A stretch of DNA of 64,000 nucleotides from positions 17,034-81,033 of the forward strand of contig CABHOY010000034.1 of assembly GCA_902168105.1 (NCBI GenBank), in the 5' to 3' direction. How positions within the stretch are numbered: the stretch's first letter is position 1; each line of letters begins with the position of its first letter. This stretch comes from an uncultured Flavihumibacter sp. GTDB taxonomy: Bacteria > Bacteroidota > Bacteroidia > Chitinophagales > Chitinophagaceae. A program made the translations under genes and the position numbers. Positions 51,495 through 60,043 of this stretch are shown here, in pieces. The notes beneath the pieces were generated by a model that saw only the letters and a program-made list of their open reading frames with translations, was not told the DNA's origin and ran no database searches.

Positions 51495-52787
51495 ATGAAA
51501 AATTTACCATTGGACTCTCAGATCTTCATTAAGAACCGCCAGCGCTTTATTGCAGAAATGCAGCCTCAATCCATTGCTATCATCAATTCCAATGATGAAC
51601 TGCCTACCAATGGGGATGCATTTCATAAGTTCCAGCAGAATGCAGATCTGTATTGGCTGACTGGTATAGAGCAGGAGGATACGATGGTTATATTGTACCC
51701 GGATAATCCGGATCCTAAATACAGGGAAGTGCTGGTTTTGGTACGCCCCAACGAGCTAAAGGAAAAATGGGACGGTCACCGTTTCCGGAAAGACGAGGCA
51801 TTTGCCGTTTCCGGTATCTCTACCGTAGTATGGCTGGACTCGCTGGATGCATTACTCCAGCCCTGGATCCATGACGCTTCTAATATTTACCTGAACACAA
51901 ATGAGAATAACCGCAAGTCCAGCCTGGTTCCTGTAAGGGATTACCGCTATGCGGAAGAGCTGCGTAATCGCTACCCATTGCATCATTACCTGCGGGCAGC
52001 CGTTATATTTAAGAAACTGCGCTCTGTTAAGTCTCCGGAAGAGGTGAAGGTTATCCAGCAAGCAATAGATATCACCGAAAAGACCTTCCGCCGCTTACTG
52101 CAATTCATCCGTCCTGGTGTATGGGAACATGAGATCCATGCGGAGATCCTGCATGAATTCCTGCGTAACAGGGCCGATGGAGAAGCATATGGTTCTATCA
52201 TTGCAAGTGGCGACCGGGCACGTATCCTCCATTATATATTCAATAACCAGGAATGTAAGGATGGGGAACTTATCCTGATGGACTTCGGAGCTGCCTATGG
52301 CGGTTATAATGCAGACCTGACCCGTACCGTACCGGTAAATGGTAGGTTCACAGCCCGTCAGCGTGAGGTATATAATGCCTGCCTGGACCTGCATAATTAT
52401 GCGAAATCTATCCTCAGACCAGGACTGACCATCGCAAAATATCATGACATGATGGGGGTGGAAGCCGGAAAGCAATTTGTGAAGATCGGACTGCTGAAAG
52501 AAGAAGACATTAAGAACCAGGATCCGGAAGCACCGGCTTACCGCAAATACCTGTATCACGGTATTTCCCACCACCTGGGGGTAGGCGTGCATGACCTGGG
52601 ACCATCCTTCTTCCAGCCCATCCCGGAAAATTCTGTGATGACAATAGAACCCGGTATCTATATTGAGGAAGAAAAAATGGGTATCCGCATTGAGAACAAT
52701 GTCTGGCTGACAGCGGGCGGAAATGTGGACCTCATGAAGAATATTCCCATCACTGCTGATGAGATAGAGTCGTTGATGAAGAAATAG
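51495..52787 (+). CDS. Aminopeptidase P family protein (Xaa-Pro aminopeptidase)
   Basis: A 430-residue cytosolic metallopeptidase that removes residues before proline. An AMP_N domain (about 1-150, with YWLTGIEQEDTMVILYP) precedes the pita-bread catalytic domain. The dimetal ligands are visible: Asp in LMDFGAAYGGYNADLTRTVP near residue 260, His in HGISHHLGVGVHDLG near 355, Glu in MTIEPGIYIEEE near 385, and Glu in GIRIENNVWLT near 402. ATG 51495 is chosen over the TTG two codons earlier. Confidence 0.92.
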   Translation: MKNLPLDSQIFIKNRQRFIAEMQPQSIAIINSNDELPTNGDAFHKFQQNADLYWLTGIEQEDTMVILYPDNPDPKYREVLVLVRPNELKEKWDGHRFRKDEAFAVSGISTVVWLDSLDALLQPWIHDASNIYLNTNENNRKSSLVPVRDYRYAEELRNRYPLHHYLRAAVIFKKLRSVKSPEEVKVIQQAIDITEKTFRRLLQFIRPGVWEHEIHAEILHEFLRNRADGEAYGSIIASGDRARILHYIFNNQECKDGELILMDFGAAYGGYNADLTRTVPVNGRFTARQREVYNACLDLHNYAKSILRPGLTIAKYHDMMGVEAGKQFVKIGLLKEEDIKNQDPEAPAYRKYLYHGISHHLGVGVHDLGPSFFQPIPENSVMTIEPGIYIEEEKMGIRIENNVWLTAGGNVDLMKNIPITADEIESLMKK

Positions 52788-52871
52788 TGTATATATTTAC
52801 TAAATATTTAATGCTAAAAATGTGCGATCGTCTCTGGAGTATAAATTCATAGGCGATCGGCTTGAATACAA

Positions 52872-53645
52872 ATGAAGCAACTACCTAACATCCTAACTCT
52901 CAGCAACCTTTTTTGCGGCGCACTGGCCGTTATCTATATCCTGCATGCTCCACAGTATATTGCGGAGTTCAACGGAGTGGAGTATACTATTACCAACCCG
53001 GAGCCGGTTTACTGGGCATCCGCTTTGGTGGTGCTGGCCGCTTTATTTGATTTTACCGACGGACTGGCAGCCAGGTGGCTCAAACTGCAGTCGCCTTTTG
53101 GCAGGGAACTGGATTCCCTGGCAGACATGATCACTTTCGGGTTAGTACCCGGCCTGATGCTGTTCCGCCTGTTGCGCAGCGCTTATATGCGGATGCCGGA
53201 TGTATTTGATGTTTCATATGTAAACCTGGCGCCTGCACTGCTGGTACCCTGCTTTGCCGCTTACCGGTTGGCCAAGTTCAACCTGGATACCCGTCAATCA
53301 GAGAATTTTATCGGTATCCCCACTCCGGCAGTTGGATTGCTGGTCGCTTCATTTCCGCTGATCGTATTGTACAATCCGTTCAACCTTGCCCATTGGCTGC
53401 AGAATATATGGGTGTTATATACCATCATCGCCCTGTTATGTTACCTGATGGTGGCGGAAATACCCATGCTTAGCCTGAAGTTCAAAAGCCTGCAGATCAA
53501 GCCGAACTGGGCGCGCTTAGTGCTTGTCGCAGTGTCCATAGCTGGTATTCCTGTATTGAAATTTGCCACTGTGCCTTTTGTCTTTATCTGCTACGTTCTG
53601 CTGTCTCTTGTGTCAAAACCTTCTATCGGTAATGCCGGTAAGTAG
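52872..53645 (+). CDS. pssA: CDP-diacylglycerol-serine O-phosphatidyltransferase
   Basis: A 257-residue integral membrane enzyme that makes phosphatidylserine, precursor of phosphatidylethanolamine. The CDP-alcohol phosphotransferase motif is clear: DGLAARWLKLQSPFGRELDS followed by LAD (D-G-x2-A-R-x8-G-x3-D-x3-D, about residues 63-85). It begins MKQLPNILTLSNLFCGALAV, and about seven transmembrane helices follow. The stop abuts the promoter of purS. Confidence 0.93.
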   Translation: MKQLPNILTLSNLFCGALAVIYILHAPQYIAEFNGVEYTITNPEPVYWASALVVLAALFDFTDGLAARWLKLQSPFGRELDSLADMITFGLVPGLMLFRLLRSAYMRMPDVFDVSYVNLAPALLVPCFAAYRLAKFNLDTRQSENFIGIPTPAVGLLVASFPLIVLYNPFNLAHWLQNIWVLYTIIALLCYLMVAEIPMLSLKFKSLQIKPNWARLVLVAVSIAGIPVLKFATVPFVFICYVLLSLVSKPSIGNAGK

Positions 53646-53675
53646 TTGTTTTTTGCGATTTATGTCTTAGGTTTG
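53646..53675 (+). promoter_or_regulatory. Promoter of purS
   Basis: TTG (53646-53648) and TAGGTTTG (53668-53675) are 19 bp apart, a full consensus match starting one base after the pssA stop. The purS ATG is 18 bp past the -7 box. Confidence 0.75.
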
Positions 53676-53693
53676 CGTCAAAATTTTTAAAAA

Positions 53694-53939
53694 ATGACGT
53701 TTACTGCACATATTAATGTGATGCCGCTGAAAGAATTACTGGACCCTCAGGGTAAGGCGGTAATGAGTGGTTTAAAGAACCTGGGCATCAACAATGTACA
53801 CGACGTAAGGATTGGCAAACATATCACCTTGCAGATAGATGCTGCTACTAAAGAAGAAGCTAAACAACTGGCCGAAACTGCCTGTCAGAAACTGCTGGCT
53901 AACCAGGTGATGGAGTCTTTTGAAGTAAGCATCCAGTAA
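53694..53939 (+). CDS. purS: Phosphoribosylformylglycinamidine synthase subunit PurS
   Basis: An 81-residue PurS, the small bridging subunit of the three-part FGAM synthase (PurS-PurQ-PurL) of purine synthesis. Typical features are FTAHINVMPLKELLDPQGKA at the start, then GLKNLGINNVHDVRIGKHI and a C-terminal helix with AETACQKLLANQVMESFEV. PurQ and PurL are not adjacent. It has its own promoter and is followed by a long palindrome. Confidence 0.92.
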   Translation: MTFTAHINVMPLKELLDPQGKAVMSGLKNLGINNVHDVRIGKHITLQIDAATKEEAKQLAETACQKLLANQVMESFEVSIQ

Positions 53940-53949
53940 AAAACATTAG

Positions 53950-54047
53950 CAATTACGAATTACGAATGTCGAATTACGAATGAGCCTATAGCATTTATGA
54001 TCATCGCTGCATGTCATTCGTAATTCGACATTTGTAATTCGCAATTG
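53950..54047. repeat. Long heptad-type inverted repeat between purS and rsmI
   Basis: The left arm 53950-53983 and the right arm 54014-54047 are 34 bp each and complementary except at two positions. The arms are tandem variants of a 7-mer (GAATTAC / TCGTAAT). The right arm ends one base before the rsmI ATG, so the hairpin would occlude the start if transcribed from purS. Confidence 0.85.
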
Positions 54048-54048
54048 T

Positions 54049-54717
54049 ATGAAGTTATATCTTGTTCCTTCTCCTATAGGCAATCTCGCCGATATCACCT
54101 ACCGCGCAGTCAAAGTACTGGAAGAAGCGGCACTGGTGCTGGCAGAAGATACCCGCACATCAGGGATATTATTGAAGCATTACAATATCAATAAGCCCAT
54201 TACTCCCTACCATCAGCATAACGAACATAAAGTATTACAGCACCTTGTGCAGCAACTGCAGGCAGGCAAAACCATGGCCCTCATCACTGATGCAGGTACA
54301 CCGGGCGTTTCTGATCCCGGGTTTTTGCTTGTGCGTGAATGCATCAGGGCCGGCGTCCCCGTGGAATGCCTGCCCGGCGCCACTGCTTTTGTACCGGCGC
54401 TTGTCAACAGCGGTATACCAATGAACCGTTTTTCTTTTGAAGGATTTCCACCGTTGAAAAAAGGGCGTCATACATTGTTCACCCAACTGGCTACGGATGA
54501 GCGTACACTGGTATTTTATGAATCCCCTCAACGGCTGGTCAGAACACTGACTGATCTGATCGGGTACTTCGGACCAGACCGTCAATGCTGCGTTAGCCGC
54601 GAACTGACCAAAATGTTTGAAGAAAATAAAAGAGGTACTTTACAGGAAGTACATGATTATTTCAGCGAAAAAGGAGTGAAGGGGGAAATTGTCCTTATTG
54701 TCGAAGGCAAATCATAA
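54049..54717 (+). CDS. rsmI: 16S rRNA (cytidine1402-2'-O)-methyltransferase
   Basis: A 222-residue tetrapyrrole methylase-fold enzyme that methylates the ribose of C1402 in 16S rRNA. It opens MKLYLVPSPIGNLADITYRA, followed by EDTRTSGILLKHYNI near residue 36, the SAM-binding LITDAGTPGVSDPGFLLV near 80, GATAFVPALVNSGIP near 110, and FYESPQRLVRTL near 155. It is a short version, without the C-terminal domain of E. coli YraL. Its start codon touches a long inverted repeat. Confidence 0.94.
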   Translation: MKLYLVPSPIGNLADITYRAVKVLEEAALVLAEDTRTSGILLKHYNINKPITPYHQHNEHKVLQHLVQQLQAGKTMALITDAGTPGVSDPGFLLVRECIRAGVPVECLPGATAFVPALVNSGIPMNRFSFEGFPPLKKGRHTLFTQLATDERTLVFYESPQRLVRTLTDLIGYFGPDRQCCVSRELTKMFEENKRGTLQEVHDYFSEKGVKGEIVLIVEGKS

Positions 54718-54753
54718 AAGCCCATTAGTCAACTTAACAAATCAGAATTCAGG

Positions 54754-56640
54754 ATGATGCAAACAAGAGTAACAAAATGTCTGCTGGTATGCCTGCTTAT
54801 TGCCGGCTGGCAAGGTGCACAGGCGCAGGCTGACCGCTGGCAGCAGAGGGTAAAGTATGTAATGGACATCAATATGGACGTTGCTGCTAACCGTTTCAAC
54901 GGCAAACAGAAATTGCAATACACCAACAACTCGCCTGACACACTTTACAAAGTATTCTACCACTTGTACTGGAATGCATTTCAGCCCAACAGTATGATGG
55001 ATATACGCAGCAGGGAGCTGGGACAAACCGTGCTGTACAAGGATAAGAACGGTAATGAAAAACGTGACTGGGATGGCCGTGTGACCGACCGCATTTCAAA
55101 ACTGCAGCCCGACCAGATCGGTTATCAGAAAATACTCTCGCTAAAAAGAGATGGGGCCAGCCAGGAATATAACGTGATCGGTACTATCCTTGAAGTGCCG
55201 CTGGCTAAGCCTATCCTGCCTCATACCACCACTACTTTTGATATGGAGTTTGAAGCACAGGTGCCGGTACAGATCCGCCGTAGTGGGCGTAACAACGCTG
55301 AAGGCGTGGACTACTCCATGGCTCAGTGGTATCCTAAGATGTGCGAATATGACTACGAAGGATGGCATCCTACTCCATACATCGCCCGTGAGTTCTATGG
55401 CATATGGGGTGACTTTGATGTGAAGATCGCTATCGATAAAAAATTTGTTGTAGCGGCCACCGGATATTTGCAAAATCCTAACCAGATCGGATATGGATAT
55501 GAAATGAACGGCAGCAAAGTACTGCGTCCTGCAGGTAATAAACTAACCTGGCATTTTGTAGCGCCTAACGTACATGACTTCGTTTGGGCCGCTGATCCTG
55601 ATTATAAACATATCACCCAGCAGGTGGACGGCTTTACGGCTCACTTCTTCTACATTGAGAATGAAATGACCAAAAACACCTGGCCGCAGTTAGCCAAAAT
55701 GATCCCTGATGCATACAAATACATCAAAGCGCATTATGGACCTTATCCTTATAAAAGTTATTCCTTCATACAGGGAGGAGACGGTGGTATGGAATATCCA
55801 ATGGCTACGCTGATCATGGGTAATGGCAAGCTGGAAGGCTTATACGGGCTGGCAGCACACGAATGGATGCATACCTGGTACCAGGGCATGCTGGGTACGA
55901 ATGAAAGTCTCTATCCATGGATGGATGAAGGTTTCACATCCTTTGCAGAAAACAACGTAGTATATCATACGCTGGATTCACTGAAGACGCCTTCTGCGCA
56001 GACAAGTGCATACAATGGTTATTTCGCGCTGTTAAGAAGCGGTTATGAAGAACCTATGAGCACACATTCTGATCACTATAACAGCAACTATGGTTATAGC
56101 TTGTCTGCCTATTCAAAAGGCGCCGTATTCCTGGAGCAGTTAGGTTATATAATCGGTGCTGATGCACGTGACAAAGGTCTTTTAAGGTACTATTGGGAAT
56201 GGCGTTTTAAACATCCTAATGTGAATGATTTTGTTCGCATCATGGAGAAAGAAAGCGGTCTGCAACTGGACTGGTACAAACAATACTTCGTATATACTAC
56301 CAAACATATAGATTACGGTATCGACACCGCTTTCGAAAACAATGGTAAAACCATCGTGAGACTGCAACGCATAGATAACATGCCTATGCCGGTCGATCTG
56401 CTGATCACCGCTAAAGATGGTAAAAAAGTAATGCATTATGTTCCTATGTCGCTGATGTTTGGCTCCAAGCCTAATGAAGACAATAGTATACCACGTGTTG
56501 TGCACGACTATTGGCCATGGACAAACAGAACTTATGATGTGGAAGTGAATATGCCGTTGAGTGAGATAACAAAGATTGAGATTGATCCTAGTGAAAGAAT
56601 GGCGGATGTGAACAGGAGTAATAACGTGTTGAACAGATAA
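54754..56640 (+). CDS. M1 family zinc metallopeptidase, secreted
   Basis: A 628-residue exported aminopeptidase of the M1 (gluzincin) family. A signal peptide (ending GAQAQ) precedes a beta-saddle N-terminal domain. The substrate motif is GGDGGMEYPMATL near residue 345, the zinc site is AAHEWMHTWYQG near 367 with the third ligand Glu in PWMDEGFTSFAENN near 390. The C-terminal region forms the helical/beta part with LRYYWEWRFKHPNVNDF. It lacks the large helical ERAP domain of PepN. It probably digests peptides in the periplasm or at the surface. Confidence 0.9.
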   Translation: MMQTRVTKCLLVCLLIAGWQGAQAQADRWQQRVKYVMDINMDVAANRFNGKQKLQYTNNSPDTLYKVFYHLYWNAFQPNSMMDIRSRELGQTVLYKDKNGNEKRDWDGRVTDRISKLQPDQIGYQKILSLKRDGASQEYNVIGTILEVPLAKPILPHTTTTFDMEFEAQVPVQIRRSGRNNAEGVDYSMAQWYPKMCEYDYEGWHPTPYIAREFYGIWGDFDVKIAIDKKFVVAATGYLQNPNQIGYGYEMNGSKVLRPAGNKLTWHFVAPNVHDFVWAADPDYKHITQQVDGFTAHFFYIENEMTKNTWPQLAKMIPDAYKYIKAHYGPYPYKSYSFIQGGDGGMEYPMATLIMGNGKLEGLYGLAAHEWMHTWYQGMLGTNESLYPWMDEGFTSFAENNVVYHTLDSLKTPSAQTSAYNGYFALLRSGYEEPMSTHSDHYNSNYGYSLSAYSKGAVFLEQLGYIIGADARDKGLLRYYWEWRFKHPNVNDFVRIMEKESGLQLDWYKQYFVYTTKHIDYGIDTAFENNGKTIVRLQRIDNMPMPVDLLITAKDGKKVMHYVPMSLMFGSKPNEDNSIPRVVHDYWPWTNRTYDVEVNMPLSEITKIEIDPSERMADVNRSNNVLNR

Positions 56641-56661
56641 GAAACGATATTAATAAACTTT

Positions 56662-56691
56662 AAGGCTGATCTGTTTAGATCGGCCTTTTTT
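56662..56691 (+). terminator. Rho-independent terminator after the M1 peptidase
   Basis: AAGGCTGATC pairs with GATCGGCCTT (one wobble), loop TGTTTA, then a T run. The rest of the 263-bp gap up to 56903 is AT rich with no other feature. Confidence 0.85.
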
Positions 56692-56903
56692 GTTCCTATG
56701 AAGCACTCTTCTCTAAGCAGATATTTGGTAGCACGCCGCCATGTCGGTCATAATCACACAAACGAACAGTCACTGTACTAAAATCGTACATTTACCGTCG
56801 GAGATGAATTCGTAATATTTTGATTATCAATATGTATTGAAGATGGCACTTTTTTAGTCATATAGCCAGATATTACATCGAGGTCCAGGTAATCCCCCTT
56901 TTT

Positions 56904-59282
56904 ATGTTCAATAACTACTTCAAAACGGCTTGGCGGAATCTTCTGCACAACAAGGCATACAGCATGCTGAATATCTTCGGTTTGGCAACCGGCATGGCCG
57001 TAGCATTGCTCATTGGGCTTTGGGCGCATTACCAGTATTCCTTTGATCGTTTTCTACCAGGCTATCAGCAATTGTACCAGATAAGATATAGAACACACGT
57101 GAATGGTGTTACCGGGCAAACGATGGCCACAGCCTTACCGTTGGGAGAGGTGATGAAAAAAAATGTACCAGGTATTGAATATGCAGTTACGACAGATTGG
57201 ACGGCTGTGCATAGTCTTGCTGCAGGAGAAAAGAAGCTGTCACTTGCCGGTACTATGGTCGGTGAAGATTTTCTGAAGATGTTCGGGTATACGCTGATAA
57301 AAGGTAATGCAGCCAGTGTTTTGCAGGATCCGTATTCAATTGTACTTACAGCATCTACTGCCAAAGCACTATTTGGTTCAGCCGATCCTATAAATAAAAT
57401 AGTGAAATTGGATAACAGGAGTGATTTAAAGGTAACAGGTGTAGTTGAAGACGTGCCAGGCAATTCCACTTTTCAGTTTAATTATCTGGTGCCATTTTCT
57501 TATTATATCGCTATACAGCCATGGGTTAAACAGGCAACTACTAATTGGGAAAATGCTTTTCTTACTTATATCAAACTGCAGCCGCATGTTTCTTACGCAC
57601 AGGTAGAACCGGCATTGAAAGGGTTTCTGAAAAGGTATCATAACAATAATGAAACTGCTGAATTGTTTATGCAGCCAGCGAAAGACTGGCATTTATATTC
57701 AATGTTTAAAAACGGTGTGGCAAGCGGTGGATTGATTGACTATGTGAATATGTTCTGCACAATAGGTTTGCTAGTGCTCATTATTGCCTGCATCAACTTT
57801 ATGAACCTGTCTACCGCCCGTTCTGAAAAAAGAGCAAAAGAAGTAGGCATACGCAAAGCAGTTGGCTCTCTTCGAAGCAGTCTGATATTTCAATTTTTAA
57901 TGGAAGCCTTCCTTGTCGCATTTGCTGCAGGGGTACTTTCCATCCTGCTGGTGCAATTTGTTTTGCCGTCATTTAACACCTTAACCCAGACAAACATTGC
58001 CATTCCATACAGCAATATATTTTTCTGGCTGATGATGATCGGGTATGTGTTGTTTACTGGCCTGCTGGCAGGAAGCAGACCTGCGTTCTATCTGTCTTCC
58101 TTCGATCCTGTCAGAGTATTGAAAGGCGCGATGAAAGGGGCAAAGCAGGCATCATTGTCAAGAAAGGTTTTGGTAACATTACAGTTCAGCTGCTCTATTG
58201 CTTTAATCATTGGTACTATCATCATTTATCAACAGATACAATACGCTAAAAACCGGCCCACAGGTTTAGATATTAATCGCTTATTGATAACAACGGGCAG
58301 TGATGACCTGGACAGGAACTACCCCGCGCTTAAAAATGAGCTGCTGCAAACCGGTGTAGTTAGCAGCATTACCAAAGCTTCCGCCCCGGTGACGGAATTA
58401 AATGCAGCTGTCGGCATAGATGACTGGCAAGGGAAAATGCCCGATGAAACATTGGTGATGAATGTAGTAGTAGTAAATGACGTTGAATACTTCAATACAC
58501 TCGGTATGCAGTTTTCAGCAGGGCATAATTTTTCAGTGAACGACAGCGCTAACATGTCATCTGTTATACTAAATGAAGCTGCCGCAAAAAGGTTGCGGCT
58601 CACCAATCCTGAAAACCAGATGATCTCATTTTGGGACGGACAGCAAAAAGTGATCGGCGTTGTGAAAGATGCATTGGTGACATCTCCCTTTGCAGATGCC
58701 AGCCCAACACTTTTTGCCTTTTACCCGGAGTTTAGCAGAACGGCAAGCTATTTCATGTATCGCATTTCACCTTCATTAAATGTTCATGATGCGATCGCCA
58801 GACTCACTCCCATCTTCAACAAGTATAACCCTTCGCATCCTTATCAATACCAATTTGCTGATGATAATTATGCGGCAAAATTCAATATGGAAGTACTTAT
58901 TGGTAAATTGGCCGGTTTGTTTGCAGCATTGGCGATCTTTATTTCCTGTCTTGGATTGTTTGGTCTGGCAGCATACATGGCAGAACAGCGGACCAAAGAA
59001 ATTGGGATACGAAAAATACTGGGGGCAAGTGTTCAGCAAATGTGGATGTTATTGTCAAAAGAGTTTGTTGTACTCGTAATGTTCAGTACACTGATCGCAT
59101 CGCCCATTGCATATTACTATATAAGGAACTGGCTGCAACAATATGATTATCGGATTAGCATAAGCCCGCTGGTATTTGTAATGGCAGGAACTGCAGCAAT
59201 TGTGATCACCATTGTGACAATCAGTTTCCAGGCGATAAAAGCAGCAACGGCCAATCCTGTTAAAAGTCTGAGAACAGAGTAA
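56904..59282 (+). CDS. ABC transporter permease, FtsX/MacB family
   Basis: A 792-residue permease with two MacB-type periplasmic domains and two FtsX domains (eight transmembrane segments): TM1 near residue 20 (GLATGMAVALLIGLWAHY), the first FtsX domain at about 285-400 with NLSTARSEKRAKEVGIRKAV, TM5 near 425, and the final FtsX domain at about 675-792 with YMAEQRTKEIGIRKILGAS. This is the large fused permease type abundant in Bacteroidota, thought to use a separate ATPase for mechanotransmission or export of peptides and antibiotics. No ATPase gene is adjacent. Substrate unknown. Confidence 0.88.
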   Translation: MFNNYFKTAWRNLLHNKAYSMLNIFGLATGMAVALLIGLWAHYQYSFDRFLPGYQQLYQIRYRTHVNGVTGQTMATALPLGEVMKKNVPGIEYAVTTDWTAVHSLAAGEKKLSLAGTMVGEDFLKMFGYTLIKGNAASVLQDPYSIVLTASTAKALFGSADPINKIVKLDNRSDLKVTGVVEDVPGNSTFQFNYLVPFSYYIAIQPWVKQATTNWENAFLTYIKLQPHVSYAQVEPALKGFLKRYHNNNETAELFMQPAKDWHLYSMFKNGVASGGLIDYVNMFCTIGLLVLIIACINFMNLSTARSEKRAKEVGIRKAVGSLRSSLIFQFLMEAFLVAFAAGVLSILLVQFVLPSFNTLTQTNIAIPYSNIFFWLMMIGYVLFTGLLAGSRPAFYLSSFDPVRVLKGAMKGAKQASLSRKVLVTLQFSCSIALIIGTIIIYQQIQYAKNRPTGLDINRLLITTGSDDLDRNYPALKNELLQTGVVSSITKASAPVTELNAAVGIDDWQGKMPDETLVMNVVVVNDVEYFNTLGMQFSAGHNFSVNDSANMSSVILNEAAAKRLRLTNPENQMISFWDGQQKVIGVVKDALVTSPFADASPTLFAFYPEFSRTASYFMYRISPSLNVHDAIARLTPIFNKYNPSHPYQYQFADDNYAAKFNMEVLIGKLAGLFAALAIFISCLGLFGLAAYMAEQRTKEIGIRKILGASVQQMWMLLSKEFVVLVMFSTLIASPIAYYYIRNWLQQYDYRISISPLVFVMAGTAAIVITIVTISFQAIKAATANPVKSLRTE

Positions 59283-59320
59283 TGCTTGCCAGGTTTAAGT
59301 ATGGCTGATTTGTTCTTAAT

Positions 59321-59349
59321 AAAAAGGCCGTTCCTCGCGGAACAGCCTT
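59321..59349 (-). terminator. Terminator of the ECF sigma operon
   Basis: AAGGC-c-GTTCC pairs with GGAAC-a-GCCTT around a TCGC loop; read on the minus strand a T5 run follows the stem. It stands 40 bp after the last gene of the sigma-factor operon. Confidence 0.75.
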
Positions 59350-59388
59350 AAAAGTGACAATAGTCTATCTATCTAAAAAACAAGCTTA

Positions 59389-59598
59389 TTAATCCAGCAC
59401 ATCACAGTCAAACCCCTGCTTCTTCACAAAATCGATCACATCATCTTCCTGTGCTTTCATTTCCGTGATGCGTAAAACTTTATCGCAGTCTTCCAGGTCA
59501 ACATGGCAATGACCTACTTCAAATCTGTTACGAATAGCCTGCAATATATTTTGCCTGTCTTCCTTTGTAGCTATATTGGTTTTGAATATACCTATCAT
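59389..59598 (-). CDS. Small HMA-like fold protein of unknown function
   Basis: A 69-residue protein beginning MIGIFKTNIATKEDRQNILQ, with a predicted beta-alpha-beta pattern (GIFKTNI, then helix, then HCHVDLEDCDKVLRI) resembling ferredoxin-like or heavy-metal-associated folds, but without a CxxC metal site. Cysteines are at HCHVDLEDC and in the C-terminal FDCDVLD. The longer in-frame start at 59637 adds 13 residues and is less likely. It is the last gene of a set led by an ECF sigma factor, and probably part of its regulon or operon. Confidence 0.65.
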   Translation of the reverse strand: MIGIFKTNIATKEDRQNILQAIRNRFEVGHCHVDLEDCDKVLRITEMKAQEDDVIDFVKKQGFDCDVLD

Positions 59599-59636
59599 GG
59601 CAAATGGTGTTATGTGGTTTACAGCTAAGCGGTACA

Positions 59637-60032
59637 TTATAGATTGGTTTCAGGTTTCGGTTGATCTTTTTCTTCGTTGTAAAAGTTCTCATTCCCCCAC
59701 CGGCTACCCATACCACAGCGGCGAAATTTCTCCCGTAATTTTTCCCTTTCTTCTTCTGACATGTGTTCCATTCTGTCCATCATTTTTCTGCGCCACTGTT
59801 GTTTGGCTCTGGCGCCCCAGGGGCCGCCGCCGTTACCGTGCCATCCAAAGACCAGCTTACCCAGCAGACAAAGGCCTATCGCTTGCCAGAAGGTAATAAG
59901 CGGACCATGGAAGAGTTCTGGTATCAGCCAGTTCCAGAGGAATTGTACGGAGAAACCGATCGCACAGAGGAAAATGATCCCAAGTACTATAAACTTGAAC
60001 ACATGTGCAATCTTTGGAACACGACGTTTCAT
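59637..60032 (-). CDS. Membrane protein downstream of the ECF sigma factor
   Basis: A 131-residue protein with two transmembrane segments (KFIVLGIIFLCAIGFSVQFL and LITFWQAIGLCLLGKLVF), then a Gly/Trp linker and a basic, helical C-terminus with MMDRMEHMSEEEREKLREKF. The LWNWLIPELF...ITFWQA pattern belongs to a widespread uncharacterised family often encoded beside ECF sigma factors. The charged tail could act as an anti-sigma surface, but I see no standard anti-sigma domain. It starts 11 bp after the sigma factor stop. Confidence 0.75.
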   Translation of the reverse strand: MKRRVPKIAHVFKFIVLGIIFLCAIGFSVQFLWNWLIPELFHGPLITFWQAIGLCLLGKLVFGWHGNGGGPWGARAKQQWRRKMMDRMEHMSEEEREKLREKFRRCGMGSRWGNENFYNEEKDQPKPETNL

Positions 60033-60043
60033 ATATAATGTTT

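Noticed and set aside
56778..56903. Minus-strand frame ending VNVRF that could be an outer membrane protein remnant
   Set aside because: Most of the open frame overlaps the ABC permease start and the intergenic part is short without recognisable domain.
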